Shown here piece by piece: positions 41,493-42,299 of a DNA stretch of 42,299 bases. A model generated the notes under the pieces. The model searched no databases. It had not been told where the DNA came from and was given only the letters and a program-made list of their open reading frames with translations. Source of the DNA: Actinomycetota bacterium (GTDB taxonomy: Bacteria; Actinomycetota; Actinomycetes; S36-B12; UBA5976); NCBI GenBank assembly GCA_009923495.1, contig RFTJ01000010.1, positions 1-42,299 of the forward strand, read 5' to 3'. Position 1 is the stretch's first letter, and each line of letters opens with the position of its first letter. The translations under genes and the position numbers were made by a program.

Positions 41493-42299
41493 GTGGACGG
41501 CATCGTATTAGTCGACAAACCACAAGGTCCAACTTCACATGATGTGGTGCGCAAATTGCGCAAGATTTTTAACACTAAAAAAGTGGGCCACGCTGGCACC
41601 TTAGATCCAATGGCAACTGGAATGCTTATTATCGGCGTCGGCAAAGCTACCAGATTACTTGGCTATCTAAGTCAGTCCGAAAAAGAATATGTAGGCACTA
41701 TTCGGCTAGGTATTTCAACGACAACCGATGATGCTCAGGGTGAAGTGGTCACGAAATCGAGTACCAGAGGCCTGACTCAAGCACAAATTATCGAAAACCT
41801 GCGCGATTTTCGTGGCCACATCATGCAACGACCAAGCTCAGTTAGTGCTATCCAAGTCGATGGCAAGCGAGCGTACGCTCGGGTTCGTGCTGGCGAAGAA
41901 GTAGAACTTCCGCTAAGAGAGGTTACTCTCCACGACTGCGTGACACTTTCAACCACCGATAACCCCGAGTTGGATGTCATCGACATTGAAGTTCGAGTAG
42001 TCTGCAGTGCTGGAACTTATATTCGAGCGATAGCTCGTGATTTAGGTAATGCCCTGGGCGTTGGCGGTCATTTAATCTCACTTCGCCGAACCCGAAGCGG
42101 ACCATTTACGGCCATGAGCTCACTCGAGCAACTCGCTTTAGCGCCAGAAGTTCTGGATCTAACTAGTACGATCCGCTCAACCTTCAAGTGTGTGCAAATT
42201 GATGAAGAGCAAACCGAGCGCGCCCTGCATGGAGTCAGAGTACCGGCCCCAATTGATGCGTCGGGCACGGTAGGCGTGCTCGGTGATAATGGTCAGGTA
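41493..42299 (+). CDS. truB: tRNA pseudouridine(55) synthase TruB (cut by window end)
   Basis: The frame is open from GTG 41493 to the last base, giving 269 residues without a stop. It begins DGIVLVDKPQGPTSHDVV and has the catalytic motif GHAGTLDPMATGML with the active-site Asp, then RPSSVSAIQVDGKRAYARVR and CSAGTYIRAIARDLG. TruB makes pseudouridine 55 in the T-loop of tRNAs. It lies 6 bases after the DHH gene. The C-terminal region is partly present, and the stop lies beyond the window. Confidence 0.94.
   Translation, partial: MDGIVLVDKPQGPTSHDVVRKLRKIFNTKKVGHAGTLDPMATGMLIIGVGKATRLLGYLSQSEKEYVGTIRLGISTTTDDAQGEVVTKSSTRGLTQAQIIENLRDFRGHIMQRPSSVSAIQVDGKRAYARVRAGEEVELPLREVTLHDCVTLSTTDNPELDVIDIEVRVVCSAGTYIRAIARDLGNALGVGGHLISLRRTRSGPFTAMSSLEQLALAPEVLDLTSTIRSTFKCVQIDEEQTERALHGVRVPAPIDASGTVGVLGDNGQV

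Overview
This window looks like a piece of a streamlined, planktonic-type actinobacterial chromosome, most like freshwater Nanopelagicales (acI). That placement is inference: base composition is near balanced (low for Actinomycetota), gaps are very short, initiation often looks leaderless, and the protein families are actinobacterial (class II DAHP synthase, PimB'/MptA-type mannosyltransferases, PASTA kinase, RIP-type site-2 protease, heterodimeric lycopene cyclase). From memory, the left half follows the Mycobacterium block trpD / exonuclease / pimB' / fadD15 / acyltransferase / aroG / pknL / mptA / idsA (about Rv2192c to Rv2173). The right half follows dxr / rip1 / gcpE / GNAT ... proS ... 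nusA / infB / rbfA / DHH / truB. No tRNA, rRNA, insertion sequence, CRISPR array or prophage was seen, and no gene-free stretch exceeds about 160 bases.

Layout. 1-6600: end of trpD, a DnaQ-like exonuclease, a small Cys-rich protein, the envelope mannosyltransferases pimB' and a GT87 enzyme, a long-chain acyl-CoA ligase and a PlsC acyltransferase, i.e. genes for phosphatidylinositol-mannoside/lipomannan-type envelope lipids. 6600-8410: two exported proteins carrying three neocarzinostatin-like domains. 8436-14444: a TetR regulator, a PPi-type phosphofructokinase, class II DAHP synthase, an EamA transporter and a four-PASTA Ser/Thr kinase. 14530-25420: a carotenoid island (crtYc-crtYd; crtE-crtI-mptA-crtB; crtA-cruF-cruG-crtD) with a CDP-alcohol phosphatidyltransferase in its centre. 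25457-28258: a frame-disrupted gabT divergent from an intact aldehyde dehydrogenase (GABA catabolism). 28262-32814: dxr-rseP-ispG-GNAT. 32884-42299: proS, a HAD protein and the translation operon rimP-nusA-ylxR-infB-rbfA-nrnA-truB, with truB cut by the window end.

How the genes fit together. Dxr and IspG belong to the MEP pathway and make isoprenoid precursors. CrtE, CrtB and CrtI would build lycopene, and CrtYc/CrtYd would cyclise one or both ends. CruF, CrtD, the CrtA-like oxygenase and the CruG-like glycosyltransferase would hydrate, desaturate, oxygenate and glycosylate a remaining acyclic end. The predicted product is a polar, probably monocyclic, keto- or hydroxy-carotenoid glycoside. 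A lipomannan mannosyltransferase gene sits inside the crt operon, so pigment and envelope glycolipid genes are probably co-transcribed.

The most interesting items are the unusual set of carotenoid end-group genes, the three neocarzinostatin-like secreted domains, the repeated pattern of a -10-like hexamer 6-7 bases before a start codon, the embedded mptA, the broken gabT, and a duplicated hairpin in the infB leader. All assignments were made by reading motifs, with no database search.
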